From: a virus
IMG/VR virus record: IMGVR_UViG_3300042516_002076
Coordinates: 1-64,000 of that record
Strand: one strand, 5' to 3'
DNA: 64,000 bases
In this document: positions 1 to 9,005 of the stretch, piece after piece
Position numbering within the stretch: the stretch's first letter is position 1
How the letters are laid out: every line of letters starts with the position of its first letter
The notes under the pieces: generated by a model
Seen by the model: the letters and a program-made list of their open reading frames with translations, nothing else
The model's database searches: none
Told to the model about the DNA's origin: nothing
Translations under genes and position numbers: made by a program

Positions 1-1
1 A

Positions 2-382
2 AAAGAAACTGAACCACATGTAACCCTATTGTATGGGTTACATTCTAATGTCACTCCACAAATTATTCAACAAATCTTAGATACAATTCATTTTGGAGAT
101 ATAACTTTAAATAATATTTCTTATTTCACTAATGCAGATTATGATGTATTAAAGATGGATGCAAGTGGTGACGGGTTAGAAAAAGCTCACGCAATTTTAA
201 GTAAATTACCAAACTCAAATGAGTATGATGAATACTATCCACATATGACAATTGCATATTTACAAAAAAATAAGTGGCAAAAATATATTCCAAAATTACA
301 AAGTTTCACAACAACGGTAACACCACTATTCGCAATTTATTCAGTTCCGAGTGGTAAAAAATACAAATTAAAGATAAAATAA
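2..382 (+). CDS. 2H phosphoesterase-like protein (5' end missing)
   Basis: The reading frame is open to the left edge of the window, so the gene starts outside it. The visible part contains both signature tetrads of the 2H phosphoesterase (2'-5' RNA ligase/cyclic phosphodiesterase-like) superfamily: PHVTLLYG at the left edge, upstream of the first ATG in the window at base 29, and PHMTIAYL near base 240. The two histidines form the catalytic pair in this fold. Members open 2',3'-cyclic or 2'-5' phosphodiester bonds; phage members can repair RNA ends or cut 2-5A-type signals. The substrate here is unknown. It is followed directly by the DNA polymerase promoter. Confidence 0.65.
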   Translation, partial: KETEPHVTLLYGLHSNVTPQIIQQILDTIHFGDITLNNISYFTNADYDVLKMDASGDGLEKAHAILSKLPNSNEYDEYYPHMTIAYLQKNKWQKYIPKLQSFTTTVTPLFAIYSVPSGKKYKLKIK

Positions 383-384
383 TT

Positions 385-414
385 TTGTAATCTAAGAGTT
401 ATTCGTTATCTTTA
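385..414 (+). promoter_or_regulatory. Bacteroidetes-type promoter for DNA polymerase
   Basis: TTG at 385-387, 19 bases, then TATCTTTA at 407-414. The polymerase ATG follows six bases after the -7 box, so the transcript should be leaderless or nearly so. Confidence 0.6.
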
Positions 415-420
415 GATCAT

Positions 421-2946
421 ATGTATCAAAACGTCTATTTACAAAAAGGAAAAGATTTAGTTCATCTTTGGGATGATAAATTAGGTTATCAAACATTCCC
501 TTACAAAACATTTAATTACGCCTACGCACCGGCAGAAAGAGGTCAATCAACTGCATTAGATGGTACGAAAGTAACTAAAATCTATGAGTTTGAAAAGGAT
601 GATCCGGCATATTACGAAACGGATGTACCAGAAACAACACGTATCTTAGTAGATTTATATTCAGAAAGTGATTTACCATCGGAAGGACATGTGGTGATGA
701 CATTTGATATTGAGGTAGAAATGGAAACAGGTCTGCCTGATACCGATAAAGCTGAGAATGAGATTACGGCAATAGCAATGCACGATGGGGCAACGGATAC
801 TTACTACGCATTGATTTTAGATAAAGGTGGTAAGTTACAATCAACAATCAAAAAAGATAATAGAATTATTAAAGCATTCAAAACCGAAAGGGAAATGTTG
901 AATGCCTTCTTAACTATTTACGAATACATACATCCAACAATATTAACAGGTTGGAATGTAGATGCATTTGATATTCCGTACTTATTCAATCGTTTGGCAA
1001 ATGTATTGGGTAAGCAAAACGCATATAGATTATCACCGATTAGAGATGGTTTCTATTCACCTTACCGAAAGAAGTGGAGTTTTGCAGGTGTATCTATTTT
1101 GGATTACATTACATTATATAAAAAGTTTACTTATTCATTAATGCCTTCATACGCATTGAACTATATTGCAAAGCAGGAATTGAGTAGAACAAAATTAGAA
1201 TACGAAGGAAGTTTGGATGATTTATTCAGAGATGATATTGAGAAGTTTATTGAGTACAATATTATTGACGTTGAGTTAGTTGTTGAGTTTGATAAAAAAT
1301 TACAATACATTGACTTGTGTCGAGGTATTTGTCACGCCGGACATGTACCATATGAGGATTATTGTTTCTCATCAAAATATTTAGAGGGAGCATGTTTGAA
1401 CTACTTAAAGAAAAGAAATTTAGTAGCACCGAACAAACCAGCAGATAGAAGGGAGCAAATGGAGGCTTTGAAGGAAAGTGGTGAGCAGGGTTTCATTGGA
1501 GCATATGTAAAAGATCCAATACCAGGTAAATACGATTGGTTATATGATTTGGATTTAACATCACTATATCCATCAATCATTATGAGTTTGAATATCAGTC
1601 CTGAAACAAAGGTGGGTAAGATTGCAAACTTTGATGCAGAGGCATTTGTTAAGGGTGATTATAGAGTATGGAATATAGAACATACAGCTCTTAACTATAC
1701 TACCGAAGAATTGAGAAAAGAATTGAATGAGGAGAATTTATCTATATCATCTAATGGGGTATTGTACACACAAGAGAAAGTAGGATTGATTGCAGATATC
1801 CTAAATGAGTGGTTCTCTCAACGTGTGGAGTTTCGTAAGTTAGAGAAAAAATATGGTAAAGAAGGTGATAAAGCAAAGCACGCATTCTACGCAAAAAGAC
1901 AGTTAGTACAAAAAATCTTATTGAACTCTTTATATGGAGTATTAGGATTACCTGCATTCCGTTTTTATGATGTGGATAATGCAGCAGCCGTAACTACAAC
2001 AGGTCAGACGGTAATTAAGAATACAGCAAAGATGGTAAACATTAAGTACAATAAGGAGTTGAGTACGAATGAAGATTACAACATTTACATTGATACGGAT
2101 TCAGTATTCTTTTCAGCATTACCATTAGTTAAACATAGGTTTCCAAATTGGGCAGAGTTTGATGATGCAGCAATGACAGAAAAGATTGATGAGATAGCAG
2201 GTGAAGTACAAGATTTCTTAAATAAGTTCTATGATATGATGTCGGATAAGTTCTTTAACATTAAGAAACACAGATTTGAAATTAAGAAAGAGTATATCAG
2301 TAAGGCAGGTATTTGGATTGCAAAGAAACGATATGCACAATGGATAGTTGCAGCGAATGGTTTACCGATGGATAAATTGGATGTAAAAGGTTTAGATGTA
2401 GTTCGTTCATCATTCCCCAAAGCATTTCAAGATTTTATGGCTAGAATGTTAAGAGATATTCTACAAGGTAAATCGAATGATGCAGTAGATACTGAATTAA
2501 GAGATTTCAAATTATCATTAGCGGGATTAGATGTGGCACTTATTGCAAAAGGTGGAGCAGTAAAAGAGATTAGTAAGTATGATAAAGGGGGTAAGAATAA
2601 GATATTAGGAGATTTTGAGAAAGGAACGCCTGCACACATTAAAGCAGGTATAACTTACAATAGATTACTTAAACACTTTAATTGCCCTTTCAAATATGAA
2701 CCAATGAAAAATGGTGATAAGATTAAGTGGGTATATCTAAAACAAAATCCATTGAGTTTAGAAACAGCGGCATTCAAAGGTTATCAAGACCCTCCTGAAA
2801 TAATGGAATTTATCCAAAAGTATATTGATGTGGATAAGATATTTGAAGCAGAATTAGAAAACAAAATGGATGATTTCTATAATGCATTAGGTTGGGAAAA
2901 ATCATCATTCAGTTCAAAGAAATTAGAGGAATTTTTCTCCTTTTAA
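421..2946 (+). CDS. 43: DNA polymerase, family B, T4 gp43-like
   Basis: Replicative DNA polymerase with 3'-5' proofreading, 841 residues against about 900 for T4 gp43. Exonuclease motifs are intact: FDIEVE near residue 95, GWNVDAFDIPYL near 178-189 and YNIIDVE near 280. Polymerase motif A (DLDLTSLYPSII) is near 377, motif B (KILLNSLYGVLG) near 499 and motif C (YIDTDSVF) near 557, with both catalytic aspartate sites present. The C-terminus ends in an aromatic tail, KLEEFFSF, resembling the clamp-binding peptide of family B polymerases. The sliding clamp gene is next, and clamp-loader genes lie further down, so a T4-type replisome is encoded together. Confidence 0.97.
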   Translation: MYQNVYLQKGKDLVHLWDDKLGYQTFPYKTFNYAYAPAERGQSTALDGTKVTKIYEFEKDDPAYYETDVPETTRILVDLYSESDLPSEGHVVMTFDIEVEMETGLPDTDKAENEITAIAMHDGATDTYYALILDKGGKLQSTIKKDNRIIKAFKTEREMLNAFLTIYEYIHPTILTGWNVDAFDIPYLFNRLANVLGKQNAYRLSPIRDGFYSPYRKKWSFAGVSILDYITLYKKFTYSLMPSYALNYIAKQELSRTKLEYEGSLDDLFRDDIEKFIEYNIIDVELVVEFDKKLQYIDLCRGICHAGHVPYEDYCFSSKYLEGACLNYLKKRNLVAPNKPADRREQMEALKESGEQGFIGAYVKDPIPGKYDWLYDLDLTSLYPSIIMSLNISPETKVGKIANFDAEAFVKGDYRVWNIEHTALNYTTEELRKELNEENLSISSNGVLYTQEKVGLIADILNEWFSQRVEFRKLEKKYGKEGDKAKHAFYAKRQLVQKILLNSLYGVLGLPAFRFYDVDNAAAVTTTGQTVIKNTAKMVNIKYNKELSTNEDYNIYIDTDSVFFSALPLVKHRFPNWAEFDDAAMTEKIDEIAGEVQDFLNKFYDMMSDKFFNIKKHRFEIKKEYISKAGIWIAKKRYAQWIVAANGLPMDKLDVKGLDVVRSSFPKAFQDFMARMLRDILQGKSNDAVDTELRDFKLSLAGLDVALIAKGGAVKEISKYDKGGKNKILGDFEKGTPAHIKAGITYNRLLKHFNCPFKYEPMKNGDKIKWVYLKQNPLSLETAAFKGYQDPPEIMEFIQKYIDVDKIFEAELENKMDDFYNALGWEKSSFSSKKLEEFFSF

Positions 2947-2948
2947 AT

Positions 2949-2979
2949 TTGGTAGATTGGAAATAAAATCGTATATTAG
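2949..2979 (+). promoter_or_regulatory. promoter for sliding clamp operon
   Basis: TTG at 2949-2951, 20 bases, TATATTAG at 2972-2979. The clamp ATG is at 3002, leaving a leader of roughly 17 bases. The sequence is almost the same as the promoter at 21637, which also has the TATATTAG form of the -7 box. Confidence 0.65.
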
Positions 2980-3001
2980 ACATATAAATAAAACATAAAT
3001 T

Positions 3002-3721
3002 ATGAACAAAACAAGAATTACACGCTTTATCTCTAAGTATAACTTAGCAGGATTAGTTGAATCGGTTTCATGGAATACCGATGGCCAGAAATTATCTACT
3101 CGTTTTATCGCAGATGATAAAACAATGTTAGGTGAAATCATTTTAGATAACTTTACTTTTGAAAATGCAGAGTTGGGTATCTATACAACTTCTAACTTAA
3201 ACAAAATGTTATCAGTATTAGGTGATGATATTGATTTAGAAGTTCAAAAAGTAGAAGATAAATCTATTGCATTGGGTTTATCAAGTGATGATACTAAAGC
3301 TAGTTATCAATTAGCAGATTTAAGTGTTATCCCAAATGTACCGGAATTAAAATCATTACCTCCATTTGATATTGAGATTGATTTAGATGGTAAGTTTATT
3401 GAGAAGTTTGTAAAAGCTAAAAACGCATTGAGTGATATCGATACATTCACTGTCTTAACTGAAAAAGGTAATTTGAATTTAGTGATTGGTTATTCTAATG
3501 TAAACTCAAATAGAATTACTTTCAAAGCAAAAGAAGGATATGGTGAGGAAGTAAAAGCAATTTCATTCTCAGCAAAGTATTTGAAAGAAATATTAAGTGC
3601 TAACAAAGAAGCTACATCAGCAAAACTATTGGTATCAACAAAAGGTTTAGCTCACATCCAATTCATCATTGATGATTTTGTTTGTAAGTATTATTTAGTT
3701 GAAGTTCAGTTATCAGCATAA
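3002..3721 (+). CDS. 45: sliding clamp, T4 gp45-like
   Basis: Processivity clamp, expected to form a trimeric ring that tethers the polymerase and, in T4-like phages, can also activate late transcription. The 239 residues match the usual gp45 length (228 in T4). The alternating beta-strand pattern, an internal linker rich in proline (near residues 110-120, SVIPNVPELKSLPPFDIEI) and a C-terminal YYLVEVQL strand fit the two-domain clamp fold. Position directly after the polymerase and before the clamp-loader genes supports this. The stop codon overlaps the next ATG by one base. Confidence 0.85.
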   Translation: MNKTRITRFISKYNLAGLVESVSWNTDGQKLSTRFIADDKTMLGEIILDNFTFENAELGIYTTSNLNKMLSVLGDDIDLEVQKVEDKSIALGLSSDDTKASYQLADLSVIPNVPELKSLPPFDIEIDLDGKFIEKFVKAKNALSDIDTFTVLTEKGNLNLVIGYSNVNSNRITFKAKEGYGEEVKAISFSAKYLKEILSANKEATSAKLLVSTKGLAHIQFIIDDFVCKYYLVEVQLSA

Positions 3722-5286
3722 TGAATTACGAAAAGAAATATTTTTACGAGAGGAGTGGGTGGTTCTATGATGAACATGTAAATCTTAAATACGAAGAAGT
3801 ATTAGAGATGTCATTTCCTGATTTTGAGGCATGGGTTGCTATGTTCCGTAAGACCGCTAAGGATCAATGGGATGCAACCGGTGCACCTCCTAAAATTGGT
3901 GTAGATGAAGCAGATATCATAGAGAACTTTTCTAAATTACAAGGTTATAGAATTAACAAGTTTGAAGAAAAAGATGATGACGGAAACGAAGTCATCTTTA
4001 ACTTCAACAAATTTGCAACACCTGTAAATCAATTCTTTCCTGCAATGTATAAGACTGGTATCGGTGGTAGTACATACGACAAACCAAAACCATCTATTTA
4101 CGATATATTTACAGATGATACATATCTACCTGAGTTTACAAAACAAATGCGAAGATTGACTAGACAAGATGGTATGTATCGTTTCTCTAAAACTCTTCAT
4201 AAAGATAATGTAGAGTTTCATAATTCACACTTAGCAACTGGTAAGGAGTGGATTGAGAAATGGCAAAATGGTGATAAAGGAGAGGGATTAGGATTCGCCC
4301 TATCACAAGCAGATAGTAGAATTCCATCATTACCAATTTCAGCTGAAGAAGTAAAAGAGTTATATAAAAGTGGTGTATTGGAATATAAAAATATATCTTC
4401 ATTAAAAACAGCAGATTGGGGTGAGAATATAGACAACTTAGTTGATTTACCTAAACAACCAATTCAAATCAGGGTGTACCCATTGGGTCAGAGAATATTT
4501 CCTGAAGCAACAGCCGCATTTAGAATTGGTATGGGTTCTCAACCAGCGGTAAACTTTCCACCACTAACTGCAAAGTATCTTTATGAAAGGTTTACGAATC
4601 ATATTAAAGACCAGGATAAAATTAACATATACGACCCTTCGGCTGGCTGGGGTGGTAGAATATTAGGAGCATTGAGTGTAGGTGATAGAAATATACATTA
4701 TATAGGAAATGACCCTAATACGGAAAACTATATAGATGAAATACAAAAGAGTAGATACGAATATTTGGCAGAGTTTTTTAATTCACAAGTACCTGGTGTG
4801 GCAAATCCGTTTTGGGGACATCAGAATACTTATGAAATTTTTAGAACAGGTAGTGAGATAATTTCAAATGAACCGGAGTTTCAAAAATACAAAGGTAAGT
4901 TAGATTTTGTATTCACTTCACCACCATATTTTGACAGAGAACGATATTCAGATGATGATACACAATCATTTAAGAAGTTCAATTCATACGAAAGTTGGAG
5001 AGATGGATTTTTAAGACCTACTTTAACAACCGCATTTGAATACTTAAGAAATGATAGATATATTTGTTGGAATATTGCAGATATTAAAATAGGAAAAGAT
5101 AAGTTTTTCCCATTAGAACAAGATAGTATTGATATTCTTACAGAGTTGGGAATGGAATACAAAGATAAGTTAAGAATGACAATGAGTCCAATGACAGGGG
5201 TAGATATGAGTGGTGTGAAGAACTCTATGAAATTAGAGGGAACTTCATACAAATACGAACCAATTTTTATATTTTATAAACCATAA
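3721..5286 (+). CDS. DNA methyltransferase (SPPY type)
   Basis: SAM-dependent DNA methyltransferase of 521 residues. The SAM-binding motif I is YDPSAGWGGRI near residue 304, followed by GNDP near 323 (motif II). The catalytic motif IV is FTSPPYFDRERY near 396; SPPY is most often seen in N4-cytosine enzymes, although some N6-adenine enzymes have it. Motif I precedes motif IV. The first 290 residues are not recognised and may hold target recognition or another activity. It sits between clamp and dUTPase, so it probably modifies phage DNA during replication; there is no adjacent restriction gene. Base and exact target cannot be read from the sequence. Confidence 0.75.
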   Translation: MNYEKKYFYERSGWFYDEHVNLKYEEVLEMSFPDFEAWVAMFRKTAKDQWDATGAPPKIGVDEADIIENFSKLQGYRINKFEEKDDDGNEVIFNFNKFATPVNQFFPAMYKTGIGGSTYDKPKPSIYDIFTDDTYLPEFTKQMRRLTRQDGMYRFSKTLHKDNVEFHNSHLATGKEWIEKWQNGDKGEGLGFALSQADSRIPSLPISAEEVKELYKSGVLEYKNISSLKTADWGENIDNLVDLPKQPIQIRVYPLGQRIFPEATAAFRIGMGSQPAVNFPPLTAKYLYERFTNHIKDQDKINIYDPSAGWGGRILGALSVGDRNIHYIGNDPNTENYIDEIQKSRYEYLAEFFNSQVPGVANPFWGHQNTYEIFRTGSEIISNEPEFQKYKGKLDFVFTSPPYFDRERYSDDDTQSFKKFNSYESWRDGFLRPTLTTAFEYLRNDRYICWNIADIKIGKDKFFPLEQDSIDILTELGMEYKDKLRMTMSPMTGVDMSGVKNSMKLEGTSYKYEPIFIFYKP

Positions 5287-5289
5287 TAA

Positions 5290-5715
5290 ATGAGAACATA
5301 CATAAAAAAATTACATCCAAACGCGGTTATACCTACATATGCAAAGCAAGGTGATGCTGGGATGGATTTAGTAGCAACTGAAATTCTAAACGAAGAAGCA
5401 TTTCAAATTACATACGGAACAGGATTAGCAATGGAAATCCCATTAGGATTTGTAGGATTAGTTTTCCCACGTTCATCAATTAGAAAATACGATTTAAGTT
5501 TAACAAATTGTGTGGGTGTAATTGATAGTGGATATAGAGGTGAACTACAAGCCACATTCAGAAAGGAAAGAGGAGTTGCATCTACGAAATATGAAGTAGG
5601 TGAAAGAATTGCACAAATTATGATTATTCCACATCCAGATATTACCTTTATAGAAACCAATGAGCTTTCTGAAACCGATAGAGGTGAAGGTGCCTTTGGT
5701 TCAACAGGCAAGTAG
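5290..5715 (+). CDS. dut: dUTP diphosphatase
   Basis: Trimeric dUTPase that hydrolyses dUTP to dUMP and pyrophosphate, keeping uracil out of phage DNA and feeding dTMP synthesis. All five motifs are visible in 141 residues: GDAGMDL (near 22), PRSSIRKYDL (near 60), GVIDSGYRGEL (near 76), ERIAQIMI (near 107) and the C-terminal P-loop-like RGEGAFGSTGK. Length and motif order are those of the usual bacterial and phage enzyme. The gene ends one base before the next start. Confidence 0.95.
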   Translation: MRTYIKKLHPNAVIPTYAKQGDAGMDLVATEILNEEAFQITYGTGLAMEIPLGFVGLVFPRSSIRKYDLSLTNCVGVIDSGYRGELQATFRKERGVASTKYEVGERIAQIMIIPHPDITFIETNELSETDRGEGAFGSTGK

Positions 5716-5716
5716 T

Positions 5717-6940
5717 ATGATTTATTTACATGGACCATTTGATAGTTCAACTAATAGAGCATTATTTTATAATACAAAATGGTGGGATTTATATCATAGA
5801 TTTTTAGTATTAGAACCATCACATGAAATTGGAGATGAGCTAAGAAAAACTTTACATACGGAACAACGTGATTTTTTTGTAGAGAGTGCTTTTATTTATG
5901 ATAGAGAATTTGAATTAGTAGAAGAACCAGGATATCATATTATTCCTACCAATTTGATGGGATATCAATCTAATATTGCAGAAGCTATTAAAAAATATCC
6001 AAATAATAAATACTACATATTTGATACTGCAAATTTAGAACCATATAATATTTTTGATAATATAGGTTATATTAAAAATAACCCTAATTGTATTTTTTAC
6101 ACTACACTAATAATCGGTGAACCTAATAAACTTTTTGATTTTGGATTTATATTAAGAAAATTCATAGCAAACAGAATTGTATTACAACATTATCAATGTA
6201 ATGATATTTTTAAGAATACTAAAAAATCATATAGATTAGATTTATCAGTTAGAAATTTTCCTCAAAAAGATGAAAGGGTTGAGTTATTAAAAGTTTTACA
6301 AAATTATCAAAAGGATAATATTAATCTTAGAGTAAATGATTACTATGTAAATAGGATGGAGCAATTATATGAATTTGCAACAAAACATAATAACGCAAAT
6401 AAATTAGATCAATACAAAAATGAATTTAAGTTATTAGATAGATTAAAACAAAGTTTAGTGCCAACTACTACATTAGTAGCTGGACAACAGGAACATATTG
6501 GGGCAATGAAATTAATTGATGTTACACTTTCATCGGATATACAAATTATGTTTGAATCCAATCAAAATGGATTATATATACCAAATGAAAAAGAATGGTG
6601 TAACATTACTGAGAAAACAATTGATAATTTATTAATTGGTAAACCATTCATAATTTGTAGTAAAGTAGCATATGATTTTTTAAAACACTTTGGACTTGAA
6701 ACATATGAAACTGAATTAAAAATAGATTATGATGAAATTTGGGAAAATCCAGATTTTATAGTTAAAAATTTAACTAAGAATATAATCCGTATTTCAGAAA
6801 TGGAACAAAATGAATATGAGATAATCTTAAATGAATGTGCTATAGCAGCCGAAACAAATAGACAAAAATGTTTGGAATATATCGAAGAAAACACTATCTT
6901 AGATAATATAATAGATGATTACACTTTAAATTTTATATAA
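5717..6940 (+). CDS. glycosyltransferase-like protein, GT10-like EK motif
   Basis: A 407-residue protein, starting at MIYLHG just after the dUTPase stop; an in-frame ATG at 5660 lies inside dut and is less likely. The C-terminal third contains ESNQNGLY...NITEKTIDNLLIGKPFIICS, the pattern of an acidic residue, then T/SEKT, then a hydrophobic helix and KPF. This resembles the nucleotide-sugar-binding motif of fucosyltransferase-like (GT10) enzymes and recurs in the two genes at 51519 and 52766. The sugar and acceptor are unknown. Its place within the replication cluster could mean modification of phage DNA or of a surface glycan; neither is shown. Confidence 0.45.
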   Translation: MIYLHGPFDSSTNRALFYNTKWWDLYHRFLVLEPSHEIGDELRKTLHTEQRDFFVESAFIYDREFELVEEPGYHIIPTNLMGYQSNIAEAIKKYPNNKYYIFDTANLEPYNIFDNIGYIKNNPNCIFYTTLIIGEPNKLFDFGFILRKFIANRIVLQHYQCNDIFKNTKKSYRLDLSVRNFPQKDERVELLKVLQNYQKDNINLRVNDYYVNRMEQLYEFATKHNNANKLDQYKNEFKLLDRLKQSLVPTTTLVAGQQEHIGAMKLIDVTLSSDIQIMFESNQNGLYIPNEKEWCNITEKTIDNLLIGKPFIICSKVAYDFLKHFGLETYETELKIDYDEIWENPDFIVKNLTKNIIRISEMEQNEYEIILNECAIAAETNRQKCLEYIEENTILDNIIDDYTLNFI

Positions 6941-7890
6941 TGAGCTTCTTTGAACAAGACAAAGCAACAAAAAAAGAAAATAGTTTGTGGGTAGAAAAAT
7001 ACAGACCACAAACATTAAAAGATTATATTGGTAACGAACTTCTTAAGGAAAAAGTTCAAAGTTACTTAGATAATAATGATGTTCCACACTTACTATTATA
7101 TGGTAAAGCTGGGACAGGCAAAACAACATTGGCTAAAATTATCGCAAACACAATTGAATGTGATTATATGGTAATTAACGCATCAGATGAAAACAATGTA
7201 GAGACAGTTCGTAATAAAGTAAAAAACTTTGCAAGTGGTGCAAGTTTTAAAGGATTTAAGATTATCATATTAGATGAGTTTGATTATATGACACCAAACG
7301 CACAGGCTATTCTTAGAAACTTAATGGAAACATTTAGTAGACATACTAGATTTATCTTAACGTGTAATTATCATGAAAAAATTATTGAACCAATTTTATC
7401 GCGTTGTCAAACTTTTGCAGTAAATCCTCCATCAAAGAAAGAAGTGGCAGTGCATGTTTCGGATATCTTAAATAAAGAAGCTATTAAATTTGATATAAAG
7501 GATTTAGCAGATATCATTACAAATTTTTATCCAGATATAAGAAGGGTTATGAATACCTGTCAATTACAATCATCTAAAGGTGAATTAAAAATTGATAGAC
7601 AAACTATTTTACAGGCTGATTTCAAAAATAAAATTGTAGATATATTAGCAGGTGGTGAGGAAAAGAGAAATGCATATATTCAAATCAGACAATTAGTGGG
7701 TGATAATAAAGTAAATGATTTCGCAGAACTATATTCAACCTTATACGAAAGATTAGATGATTACGCAGCAGGAAATACGGCAAATGTAATCTTAGAATTA
7801 TCACAAGGACAGTTTAGAGATGCATTGGTTATCGATAAAGAAATCTGTTTTATGGCAACAATTATAGCAATTATAAACATTATTAAATAA
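6940..7890 (+). CDS. 44: clamp loader ATPase subunit, T4 gp44/RFC-like
   Basis: AAA+ ATPase that opens the clamp and places it on primer-template. In 316 residues it has Walker A GKAGTGKTT near residue 55, Walker B IILDEFD near 108, sensor 1 FILTCNY near 138 and the RFC-type SRCQ arginine-finger motif near 154. The N-terminal WVEKYRPQTLKDYIG is the RFC box seen in archaeal, eukaryotic and T4 loaders. Its partner is probably the gp62-like protein at 8468. The start overlaps the preceding stop. Confidence 0.92.
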   Translation: MSFFEQDKATKKENSLWVEKYRPQTLKDYIGNELLKEKVQSYLDNNDVPHLLLYGKAGTGKTTLAKIIANTIECDYMVINASDENNVETVRNKVKNFASGASFKGFKIIILDEFDYMTPNAQAILRNLMETFSRHTRFILTCNYHEKIIEPILSRCQTFAVNPPSKKEVAVHVSDILNKEAIKFDIKDLADIITNFYPDIRRVMNTCQLQSSKGELKIDRQTILQADFKNKIVDILAGGEEKRNAYIQIRQLVGDNKVNDFAELYSTLYERLDDYAAGNTANVILELSQGQFRDALVIDKEICFMATIIAIINIIK

Positions 7891-7897
7891 ATAAAAT

Positions 7898-8212
7898 ATG
7901 GCAAAGAAAGAGGAATTTAAATTAGCAAAACCATTAGGTGATAGAGTTCTAATTGAAATTGAAACGAAAGAAAAGACAGTGGGTGGTATTATCATTCCTG
8001 ATTCGGTAAGAGTAGGTGATAATAAGATTGGAAGGGTCGTAGCAGTTGGTGACGGTGTGTATACCCATAGTGGAGTTAAAGTTCCAATGACAATTAAACC
8101 AGGTGATAATGTATTACTACCTACCGGAGAAATGAGTTTACAAAGAATTAAATTAGAAAACAATGATTATCTTTTGTGTAGAGAGATGGATTTACTAATG
8201 GTAATCAGATAA
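7898..8212 (+). CDS. groES: GroES-like co-chaperonin
   Basis: A 104-residue Cpn10 fold protein. LGDRVLIEIE near the N-terminus and the mobile-loop tail GGIIIPDS are diagnostic, as are GRVVAVGDG and KPGDNVLLP. It should cap host GroEL during folding of phage proteins, the role of gp31 in T4 and of virus-encoded GroES in other phages. Unlike gp31 it looks like an ordinary bacterial GroES and could have been taken from a host. No GroEL gene is in the window. Confidence 0.92.
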   Translation: MAKKEEFKLAKPLGDRVLIEIETKEKTVGGIIIPDSVRVGDNKIGRVVAVGDGVYTHSGVKVPMTIKPGDNVLLPTGEMSLQRIKLENNDYLLCREMDLLMVIR

Positions 8213-8223
8213 AAATATAAGAT

Positions 8224-8481
8224 ATGCAACCAATGGATTTATCAAACTTAGGACAACAATCAGCAGCACAACCTGATTTAAGTAAAACAACGGCATTAGA
8301 ATGTAAGTGTGGTGGACAATTTTTCTCACCTGCTATTCATTTTAGACAAGAAAGTGCATTAGCAAGTACAAGTGGACAATCACAAACTATTCCGGTAGAG
8401 GTTTATTTGTGTATTGATTGTGGTGAAGTATTTGACCAGTTATTACCAAAATCATTAAGACCAGATAATGGCCAAGATTAA
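8224..8481 (+). CDS. small zinc-ribbon protein
   Basis: 85 residues with ECKCGGQFF near 27 and YLCIDCGEVF near 60, giving the two cysteine pairs of a zinc ribbon. Between them is a serine- and glutamine-rich loop (SALASTSGQSQTIPVEVY). The arrangement is common in small proteins of T4-like marine phages, but I know no assigned role. It lies between the GroES and clamp-loader genes and its end overlaps the next start, so it is probably co-translated with replication proteins. Confidence 0.6.
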   Translation: MQPMDLSNLGQQSAAQPDLSKTTALECKCGGQFFSPAIHFRQESALASTSGQSQTIPVEVYLCIDCGEVFDQLLPKSLRPDNGQD

Positions 8482-8956
8482 AAAAGAAACAAATGAAGTT
8501 ACAGCAAAGAGATTGGGATTATTTGACCATATCTCAGCTGTAACGGAATATCAAGATCCGGAGTATTGGGATAAAATATCAGATGATGATAAAAAGACAT
8601 TTGGTAACTTTATTATACAAAGGTATCTATCTATGAATCCTGATTGGATAGAGTGGATGGCAGATGTGCAACCATATATTCAATCACTACCAAATGAATA
8701 TTTCTATCGTTTTTTTATTGATATGATTCCACCTAAAAAATATTATCTAAAGTATATTAAAGGTAGAAAGGCAACTGAATACGAAGACTGGTTAATGGAA
8801 TTAATTATAAAAGAATATATGTGTTCCTCTAAAGAGGCATGTGATTATTTAGAAATATTATACAACACTAGAGACGGTAGAGAACAAATTCAATCTATTT
8901 GTCAAAAATACGGAATTGATAAAAAACTAATAACATCGCTTAAGTTAAAAATCTGA
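8468..8956 (+). CDS. 62: clamp loader small subunit, gp62-like (divergent)
   Basis: 162 residues, no catalytic motif, as expected for gp62, which joins four gp44 subunits in T4. Similarity to T4 gp62 is visible by eye: FFIDMIPPKKYYLKYIK corresponds to the gp62 segment around its VPRGKRYGKW, and the following ELIIKEYMCSSKEACDYLEIL matches in spacing and helix pattern. T4 gp62 is 187 residues. Location after clamp and large-subunit genes supports it. The assignment is by eye, so it remains moderate. Confidence 0.6.
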   Translation: MAKIKKETNEVTAKRLGLFDHISAVTEYQDPEYWDKISDDDKKTFGNFIIQRYLSMNPDWIEWMADVQPYIQSLPNEYFYRFFIDMIPPKKYYLKYIKGRKATEYEDWLMELIIKEYMCSSKEACDYLEILYNTRDGREQIQSICQKYGIDKKLITSLKLKI

Positions 8957-9005
8957 TAATAATCAGTATTTATTCTATACTTATATAAGTAAAAGGAGTA
9001 AATAA

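Noticed and set aside
4881-5252. Open frame on the minus strand
   Set aside because: Antiparallel to the methyltransferase with AT-rich hydrophobic nonsense composition; no start context. The same holds for all other minus-strand frames.
5660-5716. Upstream start for the glycosyltransferase-like gene
   Set aside because: Would overlap dut by 56 bases; ATG 5717 lies immediately after its stop.
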